64,000 nucleotides of DNA from assembly GCA_944548615.1 (NCBI GenBank), contig OX155961.1, forward strand, positions 24,510,692-24,574,691, given 5' to 3'. The stretch's first letter is position 1. Every line of letters starts with the position of its first letter. Shown one piece after another: positions 1 to 13,074 of this stretch. The translations under genes and the position numbers were made by a program. Below the pieces are notes generated by a model. The model was not told where the DNA came from and ran no database searches. It saw only the letters and a program-made list of their open reading frames with translations. Source of the stretch: Micropterix aruncella. Lineage: Eukaryota > Arthropoda > Insecta > Lepidoptera > Micropterigidae.

Positions 1-170
<170 letters not shown>

Positions 171-305
171 ATTTTTTATTTTATTTTATAAAATTATCCA
201 AAACAATACAATTGATTTTTGCGAAGCAGATAAGATTGCATTTGTGTGGATTTTATCCCCCCACTAGATTGTATATCTGTTCTGGGGTGATAGTATTTAA
301 GACTT
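171..305 (-). repeat. Dispersed repeat module M2, inverted copy
   Basis: The reverse complement of 58771-58945 reappears here: the stretches around GCAGATAAGAT, GTGGATTTTATC and TTGTATATCTGTT match, with about 60 bases missing in this copy. No coding potential is visible. At 58.6 kb the same module directly follows module M1. Family unknown. Confidence 0.7.
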
Positions 306-639
306 CTCTTTAATCATAGTGACTTCACTTTCTTTCTTTTTTTTCATTCCGATCGCTCATTCATTCTTATAAATTTTAAGGTTATTATAAATATATAAAT
401 GTGTATATAAATAAAGAACTATTATTAAATAAAGAAAAAGAAAATATTTAAGTTTATAGATAAGTAAAATAAATAAATATATAGATTAATATATAACTAA
501 ATTGACCAATAAATTAAGTAGCCTAAAAAGGTTTCTTACTGTGCACATATACTTGTGAATTTAATTAATTAATATAATATTATCATTTTTTTTTTAAACA
601 TAATCAACCGAAAAAATATTTTTATTATCAAGTATCAGG
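306..639. other. AT-rich intergenic stretch, nothing recognised
   Basis: Low-complexity A/T sequence with poly-T runs. No reading frame, tail or inverted repeat stands out. Confidence 0.6.
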
Positions 640-1258
640 TGACAGATATGGACCGAAGTTTGATCCCTCAAATTATCAACCGATACCAGTACCTGATGTT
701 TTAGAAAAACTTGTAAACTCTGTAATCATCTAGAAACCAATCACATGTCATCCGAAAACCAATACGGCTTCAGATCCAAAAATGGGAACACAAGATGCAG
801 TACTAAAAATGTCAGAGCATATCACTAGGTATGTAGACGCCAACAAAAAGTGTATTACTGTACTTCCCGACCCCGCGCAAGCCCCCGACACAGTATCCCA
901 TGAAATGCTCCCAATGAAACTTGGGAAATATGGTATTACAGGTATCGAACTAAACTGGTTTCGCAGCTGTATTGGATCCCGAAAACAGCGTACCCGGGCA
1001 GGCGATTCACCCAGTAATAGTCTCCACAATAATCATGGGGTCCCACAAGGAAGCACTCCTGGACCGACTCCCCTCTCACTCTACACAAATGGGCCCTGTG
1101 AAATGGGCGTTGACGCAGATATACTATCCCACGCCGACGATACTGCCCTCCCACTCGAATCGAACAGTTGGGAAAGTGCATACAACAAGGCAGCTACCGC
1201 AATGAAAAGTGTCAAGGGCTGGCCTGACCACAATCTGTCAACGCCGAAACGTAGATAA
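640..1258 (+). pseudogene. Non-LTR retrotransposon reverse transcriptase fragment
   Basis: Translation shows reverse transcriptase landmarks in order: a degenerate 'NYQPIPV' block near 675, 'QYGFRSK' near 765, 'DTVSHEMLPMKLGKYGI' near 890-945, 'GVPQGS' near 1037-1054 (normally followed by LGP, here TPGP) and the catalytic box as 'HADDTAL' near 1130-1150. There is a stop near 733 and a frameshift near 778, between the 'GFRSK' block and 'GTQDAV'. The thumb and C-terminus are missing and a (TA)n array follows. The motif set fits an arthropod Jockey-type LINE, but the clade is uncertain. It is a dead, truncated copy. Confidence 0.8.
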
Positions 1259-1270
1259 AACAAGCTTGTA

Positions 1271-2738
<1,468 letters not shown>

Positions 2739-3067
2739 TTTTTATTTATCATTCATTTAAAAATAACGTTTTGCACGGTTGGTTATGATATACTTTAACT
2801 TATTAATTTAAATAATTATTTATTTCTTTATTTATTATTAAATATACAAATATATTAAATAATTTATGTAATATATAAAAATATATTAAATAATTTTAAT
2901 CCTTTTATTATTGAATATACTAAGAATATCTTCTAAGATACAATACCCTGACACCCTAGCCTAATTACGTGTTCCTCCATATAATTTTCACGTCGAAGAA
3001 TATTACCTAATAAATATAAAAAATAATGACCGGCACACAGGCCGGTTTGTTTTGCAGCCGCGCACAG
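2739..3067 (+). other. Probable 3' untranslated part of the Penelope-like element
   Basis: AT-rich sequence without a frame between the GIY-YIG stop and a repeat shared with 40.1 and 46.2 kb. Assignment to the element rests on position only. Confidence 0.4.
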
Positions 3068-3250
3068 TGGTTTCGAAAGAAACTCTAAAAGATTTTCATA
3101 CTATCCTAAACAACAGTCTACCCTAAACAACGGCGGCTGAAACGTCGCCAAAATGTCGGATGCTATTAAATTCACGCGGTAAATTCGTTTTTTATCTTAT
3201 TTATAATGTCAAATAACCGCGATAGTCTCCGATTTCATGATTTTCGTACT
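3068..3250 (+). repeat. Terminal-type repeat, single-arm copy of the palindrome family
   Basis: Shares 'GTCTACCCTA.ACAACGGCGG', 'TTCACGCGGTAAATTCG' and 'AACCGCGATAGTCT' with the right arm and flank of the 46155-46337 palindrome, and with copies at 40.1 and 63.9 kb. Its position 330 bp after the GIY-YIG frame suggests it is the terminal repeat of that Penelope-like lineage; this is inference. Confidence 0.65.
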
Positions 3251-3639
3251 TTTAAAATAAGATACTTTTTTGTATTGTACAAAATACTTGCTTAATTTAT
3301 AGTGAATTCAATAGGTACCACCTGCGGTCGTAAAATATAAAATAATAATAATAATTTTTAAATACCTTGGCTGTATTGTGAATGATCAAGAGACCATAGT
3401 GTTGAAGTCAGATGTCGCATCGAACAAGCTAGAGATTGATATAAACTTTTTATTCAATTGGCGCCAATCGAGTCACTCCTATGCGAGCTGTTAATGCAAG
3501 AGGATCGCACAAGGAGTTGCCTACTCTAAGGGAACAATAAATACGTGAACGAGAGAAAATCTTCAACCGCAGTGCATTGACACTGATCGTTCTTAGCGGA
3601 CCACTCGTAGAGAAATTTCAATTTCATTTGGCACAATGC

Positions 3640-3900
3640 AATAGCTATTTTAGCACTACATGACTGATTTTAGTATGAATTTATTTAATAAATTAATTAA
3701 AGTATTTAAACATTGACAAAGTATATATCTCTTAGTAATATTTAAAATAATTTACATTTATTCATATTAATTAAAAAATTCACACGGTTGATATGAGAAT
3801 TATGTGTACTGCTGTCGCCCAAATAAGTGTTAGGACTCGTTCCAAGGCAGCGTTTGTATGTTTATATATTGTGTCCTTATCTATAAAATTGCTGTTCTCT
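3640..3900 (-). repeat. Dispersed repeat, left part, shared with 57.05-57.20 kb
   Basis: The stretch from 'CACACGGTTGATATGAG' through 'CTCGTTCCAAGGCAGCG' aligns with 57080-57160. Together with 4600-4960 it looks like one repeat copy split by a mariner fragment. Probably an untranslated LINE 3' region read on the minus strand, but this is not proven. Confidence 0.6.
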
Positions 3901-4027
3901 AAAGGAAATTTAAGGCCAAAATATTGTATAAAAAATATATAATTATTAATTAGAAAAATTGACCCCTATTATCTAGGCAGATTTTTCATTTTAATGGGAG
4001 TTGCTTAATTCCTCTGTTGTAAAACTC

Positions 4028-4330
4028 GTGCAGAGGATCCAATGAATGCCTTGAAGACGTTTTTCTTTTACAGAAAACTCTCTTAAAGCAAGGTCTGGCA
4101 AGTATGGTGGGTGAACAAGTGTCTCCAGCCGCAACTCCTGCAACTTTGCGACTGTTTGCAGTGAAATATATGGTTATACGTTGTCATGCAGAAGCAGTGG
4201 CTAGGAGCGATTGACCAGGCCTGCTTATTTAATCACGAGCTCCTCCATCACTGTTTTCAGTTATTAACAGTACACATTTACGGTAACTGTATTGCTAGAT
4301 TGCAAGAAGCTGTAATAGAAAACACCGGCA
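4028..4330 (-). pseudogene. Mariner transposase fragment (DDE region)
   Basis: Read on the minus strand, 4110-4215 gives 'LLLHDNV', a stop, then 'PYISLQTVAKLQEL' and 'LVHPPYLPDLA'. These are the mariner blocks around the second catalytic Asp (HDN.RPH) and the HPPYSPDLAP signature before the third. Mariner transposases are about 345 residues; only about 90 codons remain, with an in-frame stop. It interrupts the repeat shared with 57 kb. Confidence 0.75.
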
Positions 4331-4599
4331 CAGGATCTCATATTTGAAAATAATACAAATTTTCAGTTTTGCTATGGTTGCACAAACGAAAATATTTGAG
4401 CAAAACAAAACGACGGAAACACAAATAAATAGCTGATTCCTAAACAAAAATAATATGGCCTTGAATTAAGATTTATTTGAATTTGAAATTCCAACTTAAA
4501 CCCAAGTTATCCAAGTTTAAAATGGCCAGTGTGGAAAAACAGCAATTACATAGGCGAGGACCACCCAATATTAGACGTATAATACCATAACTATTTACA

Positions 4600-4960
4600 A
4601 TTAAGTTACAACTTATAATAACTAAGTAATAATCATAAAATCAAATAATTAAAATCGGTTTAATTTTTTAAAAAATATTATTATGTATAAAAGTAACCAA
4701 AATTAACTAATAAGGAACAGTCATAAAAATAGTCAAGGGTAATATTTAATATAAGACTATCTGGATTAAATTAATTTGTGAATATTTTTCAGGGTGTCAT
4801 GCTTCAATAAGGAATCAATATTAGCTTTAACAATTATAGGAAAATAAGGGAAAGCAAATATTACAAAAAAAGTTAAGGAAGTATTTGTTACAGTTGATAG
4901 AGAATCAAGTTAATTACATGAGAAAGGTATTTCATGGAAATCCCATTGCCTAAAATGTTT
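4600..4960 (-). repeat. Dispersed repeat, right part, shared with 57.24-57.54 kb
   Basis: The run around 'TTAATTTGTGAATATTTT' and the following 'GGGTGTCATG...GGAATCAAT' matches 57440-57485. Order and orientation are the same as in the 57-kb copy. Confidence 0.55.
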
Positions 4961-5419
4961 CAGAAAAGTTTTAAATATATATCATTTTTGAAGGGAAAAA
5001 AATAATGATCACTTAATGATTATTAAGGCAATAAATAATAAAAATATTACATTTAATAGGCATTTATGTACATAATACAGTTTCTATCTAAGGCCTAATT
5101 TATTGTCGAAAATTTTACATCCATTTCTATAAATCTGCATAATCCACCCTGGGATTATGCTGATGTTGCAAACCTTAATACGCATGAAGCAATTCTTGGC
5201 AATCTACTTTGCTAACTATGTTTTTATAGGTCTGATTATTTCTTTACATAGCCAAAGTTAAACTTTTGATTGAAGCCCTTATGTTCTCACGAGCATTCTA
5301 CAAAGGTCGGTAAGACATGTTCACAGGTAATAAGGCAGTCGCAAAGTTTCCGACTATCCCATAGGTCAGTAGTTAAGAATATTAAAATAAGAAAATATCC
5401 CACTAGAGATAATTTTAGG

Positions 5420-5640
5420 CGAACTTCTGTGCGAGACGGGCGGGTAGCACCCTTACGCGCATGCCCCATCCTCGATGAAGCGAGTCGTAGAGCGTCGTAG
5501 CGGTCGTAGCGGGTGTAACGGGCGTAGAGGGGAGGCAGCGCCACGAGCGGTGCGCTACGAGGCTACGGGCACACAGTGACTAGGCGGGTGTACGTCTTTC
5601 TGCACGGATTTCCCGCTAGTTTTCACCGGTTTCCGGTTTT
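5420..5640. other. CpG-rich island upstream of a candidate promoter
   Basis: An abrupt GC- and CpG-rich stretch inside AT-rich surroundings. It contains an imperfect tandem series built on GTCGTAGCGG/GTCGTAGAGC (about 5485-5530). Frames crossing it have no recognisable product. Either a host promoter island or the 5' region of a mobile element. Confidence 0.5.
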
Positions 5641-5651
5641 TCAGGTCAAGC

Positions 5652-5694
5652 TGACGTCACGGCATATAAACCGCGGATAACCGGCAAGTACAGT
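5652..5694 (+). promoter_or_regulatory. Candidate core promoter: CRE, TATA box, initiator
   Basis: A perfect CRE (TGACGTCA, 5652-5659) lies just upstream of TATAAA (5665-5670), and a CAGT initiator has its A at 5692, 27 bases after the start of the TATA box. GGACAC near 5718-5723 resembles a downstream promoter element but is one base off register. The spacing is what arthropod core promoters show. Function is inferred. Confidence 0.55.
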
Positions 5695-5786
5695 TTGTTA
5701 TTGAGTGCTGATCCCTCGGACACTTACCCAACCATTAAGTGATATCTTTTCGTAACTTACACAATATACTTAAATAACAGGTAAAA

Positions 5787-5888
5787 ATGGATAAATATGA
5801 CAGTGAGAAAGTTCAGTGTTTATTAAAATATAGCAGAAACTATAATATGTGTTACTATAAACTGACGGGAAATTGGAAAACGCAAGTG
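5787..5888 (+). CDS. Candidate first coding exon, 34 codons, unknown product
   Basis: About 95 bases after the predicted start site, an ATG in good context (AAAAATGG) opens 34 codons beginning MDKYDSEKVQ and ending NWKTQV. They are followed directly by GTAAGT at 5889, a consensus 5' splice site in phase 0. Read-through would reach a stop three codons later, so the frame makes sense only if spliced. The peptide is rich in Tyr, Lys and Asn and was not recognised. No matching next exon was identified in the following 2 kb. It could be a host gene start or the leader exon of a mobile element. Confidence 0.35.
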
Positions 5889-6361
5889 GTAAGTTACTGA
5901 ATTTAATTTCAAAATATTCTGTGGGCGAAAATATATCAAAAATTACATCACGGTATTTTAATTTTTAATTTTGGTTTCTTTAGATACGATTTGAAAAAAT
6001 ATCTCATGATAATAATTTAAAAATATTGTTATTTCAATATTACAGTTATATGTTGTAGTGTAATTTTTTAAAATACGATAGTATAATTTCGTTTTTATTA
6101 AAAATAATAGTATTTCTTTTAATTAGTTGTGCCATTACTATAGTTATTCTGTAATAGGACATTTTTGCAAGATTTTTTTTGACAAACCAACCCAGATCAC
6201 TAGATATTTACCAATAATGGTAAAATGAATATTTCAAATATAAATTTGTTTTTCTTAATTGAATTTTTGTGATTATTTTAACATTAAGAATGTTTTCATT
6301 ACCAAATATATACATTTAGTTACTTTAATCGTAGCACGATTAATAGAGTATTTATTTTATG
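5889..6361. other. AT-rich stretch, possible intron
   Basis: Starts with the GTAAGT donor and contains poly-T and AT runs. No frame or repeat recognised. Confidence 0.4.
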
Positions 6362-6510
6362 GTATGGAACCGCGACCGTGTCTTAATCTATACTAATATT
6401 ATAAAGAGGTAAAGTTTGTGACGTTGTAGGAAGTAATCTCTGGATGTACTGAACCGATTTCGAAAATTCTTTTACCAATAGAAAGCCACGTTATTTTTGA
6501 GTGTCATAAT
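6362..6510 (+). repeat. Direct repeat copy 1, Helitron-like end sequence
   Basis: The block contains TCTATACTAATATTATAAA followed by a segment ending 'TGTACTGAACCGATTTCG', a pattern common at one end of insect Helitron-type elements. It recurs at 6902-7052 with about ten differences. No helicase or Rep coding is present. Family assignment is from recollection of the motif only. Confidence 0.55.
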
Positions 6511-6901
6511 CTATATACCTATTAATCCGAAAAATTAAAAGAATTTTTCGTGGTAGTCGGATTTCCAAAGGAAGTCGGAAAATAAGCGGTCGAACGAAAA
6601 AGTTTCTAACTAACGCTGCCTTAACGATGAGAGATATATAATTAAGTTTTAGAGAAAAGTTGTAGAGCTTGATAATGCCTACAAAAATGGCAGCGAAAGC
6701 ATTTGTCTAACTTTTATATTTAAGTCACAAAAAGTAGTATTTTATATTAAAAAAAATAATTTAATTCGTTAGGTCTTGTTTATTGGTCATATTATCAACA
6801 ATTATGAATTCTTGTCAAAATAAGTAAATTTATCGTGTCAAGCGTTTAAAACAAAAGACTTTTCCCTTTTACAGCATAAATAGTTAAAGAGATAATACGA
6901 C

Positions 6902-7052
6902 AGGTATGGAACCGCGACCGTGCCGTAATCTATACTAATATTATAAAGAGGTAAAGTTTGTGACGTTGTAGGAAGTAATCTCTGGATGTACTGAACCGGT
7001 TTTGAAAATTCCTTTACCAATAGAAAGCCACGTTATTTCTGAGTGTCATAAG
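6902..7052 (+). repeat. Direct repeat copy 2, Helitron-like end sequence
   Basis: Second copy of the preceding block in the same orientation, 540 bp downstream. Both copies start at 'GGTATGGAACCGCGACCGTG' and end at 'GAGTGTCATAA', after which they diverge. Confidence 0.6.
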
Positions 7053-8013
7053 CCAAATTTTCAGTAGATAATCATTATTTATCTAAACTGAAGTATTGGC
7101 TATAAAATTCAGTTTCTTTGTGTGCACTTGGAATCAGAGGCCGGTAAACTTTTTTTGATCGATAGGTTTTATTTTCAAACTTTTCCCTTACGTATATTAC
7201 ACACTTTTTTTTTATGTTATAACGTACGATTAGTAATCCAATCGCGTTATACCAACACAAGAAACAAGAGCGCCATCGAGTTTATTTAAAACGCGAAAAA
7301 GAAAAAAATACTATAGGTTAGGTTATGACCGAAAAATAAAAAAACAACCACAGGGTCGGGGAAAGGATTTGGTTTGGCACTAAATTTGGCAAAACGGAGA
7401 ATAAACCTTCGCAATTTTAAAATAAAACTACAAATTTAAAGTTAGAAAAACAAGATCCTTTAATCAGCAGGTAGTTCCTCCTATCTCCTCTTCAGACATG
7501 TGGTACATTTTCCAGTTCAAATGGACATCCAGGCGAGAAAAAAACAGGGCACGGTGGGCCGATTTACAGATGAATTTACATTGGAATATAAAAAGGCGGC
7601 ACAGGCAAAAACACGCTGTGACCAAAAGAAAAACCCCCATTACTACAAAACTCGTTTATCTAATTGAATCCCGAAAAGAATTAAACGCTTACCAGAAAAT
7701 AGGACCTTGTTCACATCACTTTAAAATGCTGCACTTCAAGTGCCTTAACCGCGGCGGATTATTCCGCTTTTAGCGAGTTTTCAGTCGCCCGGCGCGAGTG
7801 AGAAGTACTCTTTCTCGCGCCATCTTGGAAAATATGACCCCCTCAATTACTGTGGCTAGGATGGACAGACTGGACTGCCTGCAGTTATACCAACTTTAGG
7901 AGATTAAAAAAAAACTCATAGCTACTCATTTTCACTAAAATAGTAATATTTTATGTAATATTTATTACATTTATAAAAATTCTTTTGAACTTGATTTTTT
8001 TAAAGTAAATCTT
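7053..8013. other. Unassigned stretch with one unrecognised frame
   Basis: AT-rich, with a more GC-balanced part at 7480-7880. A 91-codon plus frame (7498-7773) is Lys/Arg-rich, ends in a stop and resembles nothing I recognise. It lacks splice or promoter context and is most likely not a gene. A GC-rich patch near 7745-7830 (CCGCGGCGG, CGGCGCGAG) is unexplained. Confidence 0.4.
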
Positions 8014-8373
8014 TTGTTTTTTTTTGTCATGGCAAGAACACCAGAAGGGTCACTTTTTATTGGGCCGTGCAATACGAATATTTCTATTATGACAGATCCA
8101 ATGTCAAAGCTTTTAGCAATTTTTATTGTTTTGAAGATATGTTTTGAGATTTTGAACCATGATTCCGAAACAACTCAAAAACTGAGTAAGACCAATATTA
8201 AAAAAAACACGAGAAATATAAGCGAAACATGTTGCAATGCGTGCAACATGTTTTTGAAACATAACATGCCACGCAAATTTGGATTTTTGTTACAATGTAA
8301 GTATATTAATGCCATAAGTCTAATATCTGAAACCGAGATTTCCGCATATCAAATCTTGGCTTCGAAGGGTTAA
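8014..8373 (+). other. Unrecognised 119-codon open frame
   Basis: An open frame with an N-terminal hydrophobic start and the Cys-containing segment 'ETCCNACNMFLKHNMP'. That segment is generated by a 12-bp perfect hairpin (8225-8253), so it may be structural rather than coding. A GTAAGT at 8297 could be a splice donor. It runs into a dispersed repeat at 8375. A gene is not supported beyond openness. Confidence 0.2.
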
Positions 8374-8374
8374 T

Positions 8375-8560
8375 GAATGGGTGGTAAGGTGGACGCTCAC
8401 ATGTGACAAGACAGCTGTCCTAAGCCTACCACAGCTGGTCATTAACCTGGAGTCCACCGATCACTCCCCAGAAGTGTAATAATAGTATTAAGTCGGGCCC
8501 GACTCCAGTCGGTAAATTCCACAGCAGCCAGGTTTGTATTTTATTTATTGTTAGTAAAAA
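8375..8560 (+). repeat. Dispersed repeat shared with the tail of the R2-type remnant
   Basis: From 'GTGGTAAGGTGGACGCTCAC' to 'GTCGGTAAATTCCA' this matches the reverse complement of 33415-33600. At 33 kb the same sequence directly follows, on the minus strand, a restriction-like endonuclease remnant, so this is probably the 3' end of another copy of that element. Confidence 0.65.
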
Positions 8561-9040
8561 TATATTCGCAAAATCGGCTGTACGATAATATGTAATAGTA
8601 TCACGCACTAGCGATGTTTAGTAAGTATCTAGTTTTATTATAAAATCTTATTATTGTTCAGTAGTTTATCATAAAAGTACCACTTTACAGTTGAAATAAA
8701 CGACTTCCGAATGACAAATTGATAAATTTTTATCACAAAGATTTATTTCCAGAAATTAACAGATTAGGATTTATAAATAAAAACAAGACCTAACTTAATT
8801 GGATCATACAAGATTGTAGCAATAATGTGGGATTATTTTTGTTCTAACTTCGAGACGTAATGAATATAAAGTGACATAAGAAAATACTTCATTTTATATT
8901 ATAAAAAACTAAGGGAAAAATAAATTGAGTTAAAATTGTAAATATAATAATAAATAAATAAAATAAACAAACAAAAGAAATCCAGTTACAAATATTCAAA
9001 TTAATCAAGCAATCCTGGGCCTATCATATTTAAAAACAAT
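8561..9040. other. AT-rich intergenic stretch, nothing recognised
   Basis: A/T-rich, no frame of note, no tails or inverted repeats seen. Confidence 0.5.
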
Positions 9041-9044
9041 ATAT

Positions 9045-9520
9045 TACGCTATATGCCAACCAACAATGACATACGGTATACTTGGATGGGGAGCTTACGG
9101 AAAAACCCTCCTCCAGAAAGTGAACGTTGTCCAAAAGGTAATAATCAGAATCATGTCAAGGAAGACTAGGCGTTACCCGTCTGACGACCTGTATGTTGAG
9201 GCACAATTGCATGATGTGAGGCAGTTGTATTGCCTCAAAGCAATACTTCAGCTTAAAAACAACAATGGAGACGAATATTGTGTTTCTCCGGAAAACAGGG
9301 AGAGATAGGTCGTTATAAGGGAATCTTTGAAGTGCCGAAACGTCTAACGTCTTTCGGACAACGTCATTACAGCTTTCTTGCTCCAAGAACGGTTAATATC
9401 ATGAGTAAAGAGAACATATTAAAATTTAGCAACAACCAACAAAAATATCACCTTACATTATGGTTAATAAACCTTGGTAGGAGAGATACGGAGAAAATAT
9501 TCATCACAATTTTAAAATAA
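9045..9520 (+). pseudogene. LINE reverse transcriptase C-terminus, 'FGQRHY' family
   Basis: The first frame (9066-9308) reads 'MTYGILGWGAYGKTLLQKV', followed by 'NVVQKVIIRI' and 'VRQLYCLKA', the usual thumb region of Jockey-type LINEs. After a shift near 9300 the second frame gives 'SFGQRHYSFLAPRTVN' and a terminal '...FITILK'. The same C-terminal block occurs at 25190-25380 (minus), 9995-10075 (minus) and 62262-62591 (plus), defining one LINE family with four fragments in the window. The catalytic domain is absent. Confidence 0.75.
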
Positions 9521-9960
9521 ATAAATATATTTATTTTCTATATATTTTATATACAATGTTTAGTAACTTTTATATATTATAAGTTATTATTATAAATGAT
9601 TATTTATTATTTCTGTTATATGTTATTATTATTATTTTTATTATTATACATTATTATTTAGTATTACTTGTTTATAGTTCTAATATTATTTTGGTGTAGT
9701 GAGAATTTTAACTTGATTTGATTCACATTTTTTATTTTTATTTTGGAAGTTATGTAGTTTATAATCATTTGTATTGGTGTTTTCCTTAGAACAGGCTCTG
9801 CCTAGTTAGGAGCAACACAATCTATGTTAAGTGCTATCGGTGTAATTTTTTTGTGGACCAATAAATAAAAAATAATAAATAAAATAAAATTGTATTAAGA
9901 AGAGTACTATAATATTATGATATAATTAGGTGTTTTATTTAAAAACGCTGATTGTTAAAA
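9521..9960 (+). other. Probable 3' UTR and tail of the preceding LINE fragment
   Basis: AT-rich sequence ending in an A-rich (AATAAA)n stretch near 9858-9895. 'ACAGGCTCTGCCTAGT' near 9792 recurs near 62805, downstream of another fragment of the same LINE family, which ties this stretch to the element. Confidence 0.5.
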
Positions 9961-9994
9961 AATCAGAGTCCTCCGTCGTTTAGTTTATCGATCA

Positions 9995-10855
<861 letters not shown>

Positions 10856-12120
10856 GTGAAGAAAAATTCTAATAACTCGTTAAGGCGACGTACTACTTAA
10901 AAAATAAACCGTATCTGAGTTTTTAAGCCCCGCCTACTTACCCCCTCCCCTCGCGACGGGGCAGGTGTTTATTATGTTGACTCATCTCGCAGCGATATTC
11001 ACTCGCTATCGATGTCTGGACTAAACACACTAGGTATACACTATTGCAATGGGATTTATATTTTGGGATTATGCAAGTGTCATGTACCTACGCTGGTGAA
11101 GAAGGCTACGCTTTATCATCATCTAAACTTGAACATTATATTACTTTCCCGGCTGCCACTGGTAGGGAAGGTGTTGTGATCGTGCGGAAAAAAATGTTTA
11201 GATAACGATAGAGATGTCCATTTTGAGGTCCACCAAGATGATTAAGACCATTTTCAGAGAAATGTATGTCTGTTTGCCTGTATGTAATCTCTCACGATAA
11301 CTGCCGAGCCGTTGAACCGATTGAGTTGAAATTTGGAACATAGGGATAGTATCACCCTGGAATGCGCCCATTAGATTTTGGCTGTCAACTGTTAAACCAA
11401 ACTATCACTGTCAAAAATTGACAGAAGCCATATCTTACAGAATTTCATTTGCGATATGTCATTTGAAATCCCCTGAAAAACTGTATTAAGAAGAGTCACC
11501 TGTCACTAATTAATTTTCGACATTTTAAAATTATTTTAAATGGTGATAGATGACAATTGGAGAAATGCCGTTAACTGTTTTGGATACAGTTTTCCAAGGG
11601 CTTTTAAATGACATAAATCGCAATTCATGTTCCGTGAGATACAGCTTTAGTATTTTTTTGATAGTTGTAGTGACAGTTTTTGATAGTATTTTTTGGCAGA
11701 AAAAACATTTAGAATCGAATTAAAAAACAACATTGTGTATCGAACTATTTATTCGCGGTATAATAGTTCTTTGAGGAGGACATAACGACACCCATCGCCT
11801 TGTACATTATCATTAAAAAATTATTTAATTAAAAAGTAATATAATTTATTTTTAGATACTGTAAGCACATCATTGTAAACTTTAAAGAAATACACATCAT
11901 TAAAAATAAATAATTATTAATTAAAATATAAAATCATTAAGACAAAAAATCATGAAGACATTTCTGGTTGGCAAAGTAGTCTGTTATTTCTGAGTAGATA
12001 CATAAATATTAAATATAAAGAGACGAATAAATACATTTAAAATTGCGCAGTACATTTGAGACTTCCTTTTTGTAGCCTTGACAGTGTCGCTTTGTAGTGG
12101 TGCGCCGACTTTTGTAATTA
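10856..12120. other. Unassigned intergenic stretch
   Basis: The first bases, GTGAAGAAAAATTCTAATAA, recur at 18016, both times near a (TA)n array. A phrase near 11268-11340 (TATGTCTGTTTGCCTGTATG followed by AACCGATTGAGTTGAAATTT) is of the type seen in non-coding parts of insect transposons. No frame was recognised. Confidence 0.45.
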
Positions 12121-12384
12121 AAATTCATCAAATGATAATACATTTTCAAAAGCCTGTTCATCATTATTAATTAGATCTGTACTCAGCACAGATTTGGAAT
12201 ATCGTGTACTTTTCGGTGGCTCTATATTGCTTGTGCTTTGGTTTGGAGTGTTATTGGCAAGTACATTCTCTGTGAGTTCTTTGCTCACTTTGTGATGGAA
12301 TCACTGAAAACTAACTACCGCTTAAGCGTTGGACAAGGGAGAGGAACCGATTTCTTTCGTTTTATCGTGTCGTTTCTTTTATTT

Positions 12385-12600
12385 GCTTCTTTCAAAGTGT
12401 ATTCAGGCTCCCTTAAATCCATATTCCTTCATACTCCTGGATCGATAATTTCAGGTAATACACAGTCCATATAAAAACAAACAAGTTTTTTCCATGACAT
12501 TTGTCCAAATCAAATCATTCGTCTGTATATATTCGGTTTTGAGGAGATCGTTTTTACCAGACCAAAATGTAAATAGGCACACTTCCTTTCCAGTTATATG
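12385..12600 (-). pseudogene. YqaJ-type transposon gene, 3' part
   Basis: The minus strand continues the protein broken at 14544: 'HITGKEVCLFTFWSGKND' aligns directly after the 'QVQGQVHI' end of the upstream piece. The piece ends with a 'EIIDPGV' to 'LREPEYTLK' block typical of the C-terminus of these proteins, with a frameshift near 12460. A TTATATG motif flanks both sides of the interruption (12593-12600 and about 14543-14552), consistent with a target-site duplication. Confidence 0.7.
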
Positions 12601-12654
12601 TATCGTTCCAGTTACAGTTTCTTTCCAGCACACTTTCTTTAAAGTTATCCACAA

Positions 12655-12910
12655 TACCACAGATAGTTCATACCTTGTTGAAAACTTACGTTTTTTCGTT
12701 CCTCAGCGATTAATTCGCAATTCACGCACGTTTGAGGTATCTCGTGCCAATACCAACTACGGGAAACATTCCATCGCTTATGGGCTGATATGCACGTACG
12801 ACTCTTGTTTCTCCACCATCGACATTTTCAACCTCAACCAACCGACGTTCGTTAAAGAATTATTCAAATCAATTGCACCTAACGAGCTTGTTAATACCTA
12901 TAGTAATTAG
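12655..12910 (+). pseudogene. LINE reverse transcriptase C-terminal fragment
   Basis: Reads 'YLVENLRFFVPQRLIRNSRT', then 'TNYGKHSIAYGLICTYDS' and 'PTFVKELFKSIA', ending in a stop. This matches the conserved LINE tail pattern 'FFVPR...RNSF...LWNSLP...F...L'. A related piece lies at 31110-31295. Catalytic domains are absent. Confidence 0.65.
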
Positions 12911-13074
12911 TTATATACTTTCTATACAACAAAATAAAATTCGAAATTTAAATTCTAAGTACCAACATATTTTAAAATTTTCTCCCCTCTAAATAATAAT
13001 TAAATAATAAATTTTAGTGATTATAGTGCAATTCTATAGTCTGGATTAACTCGCGGTTAACACGGGACGCGTCC

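Noticed and set aside
5287..5544. 85-codon minus-strand frame over the CpG island
   Set aside because: Arises from GC-rich, repeat-like sequence and conflicts with the promoter layout on the plus strand.
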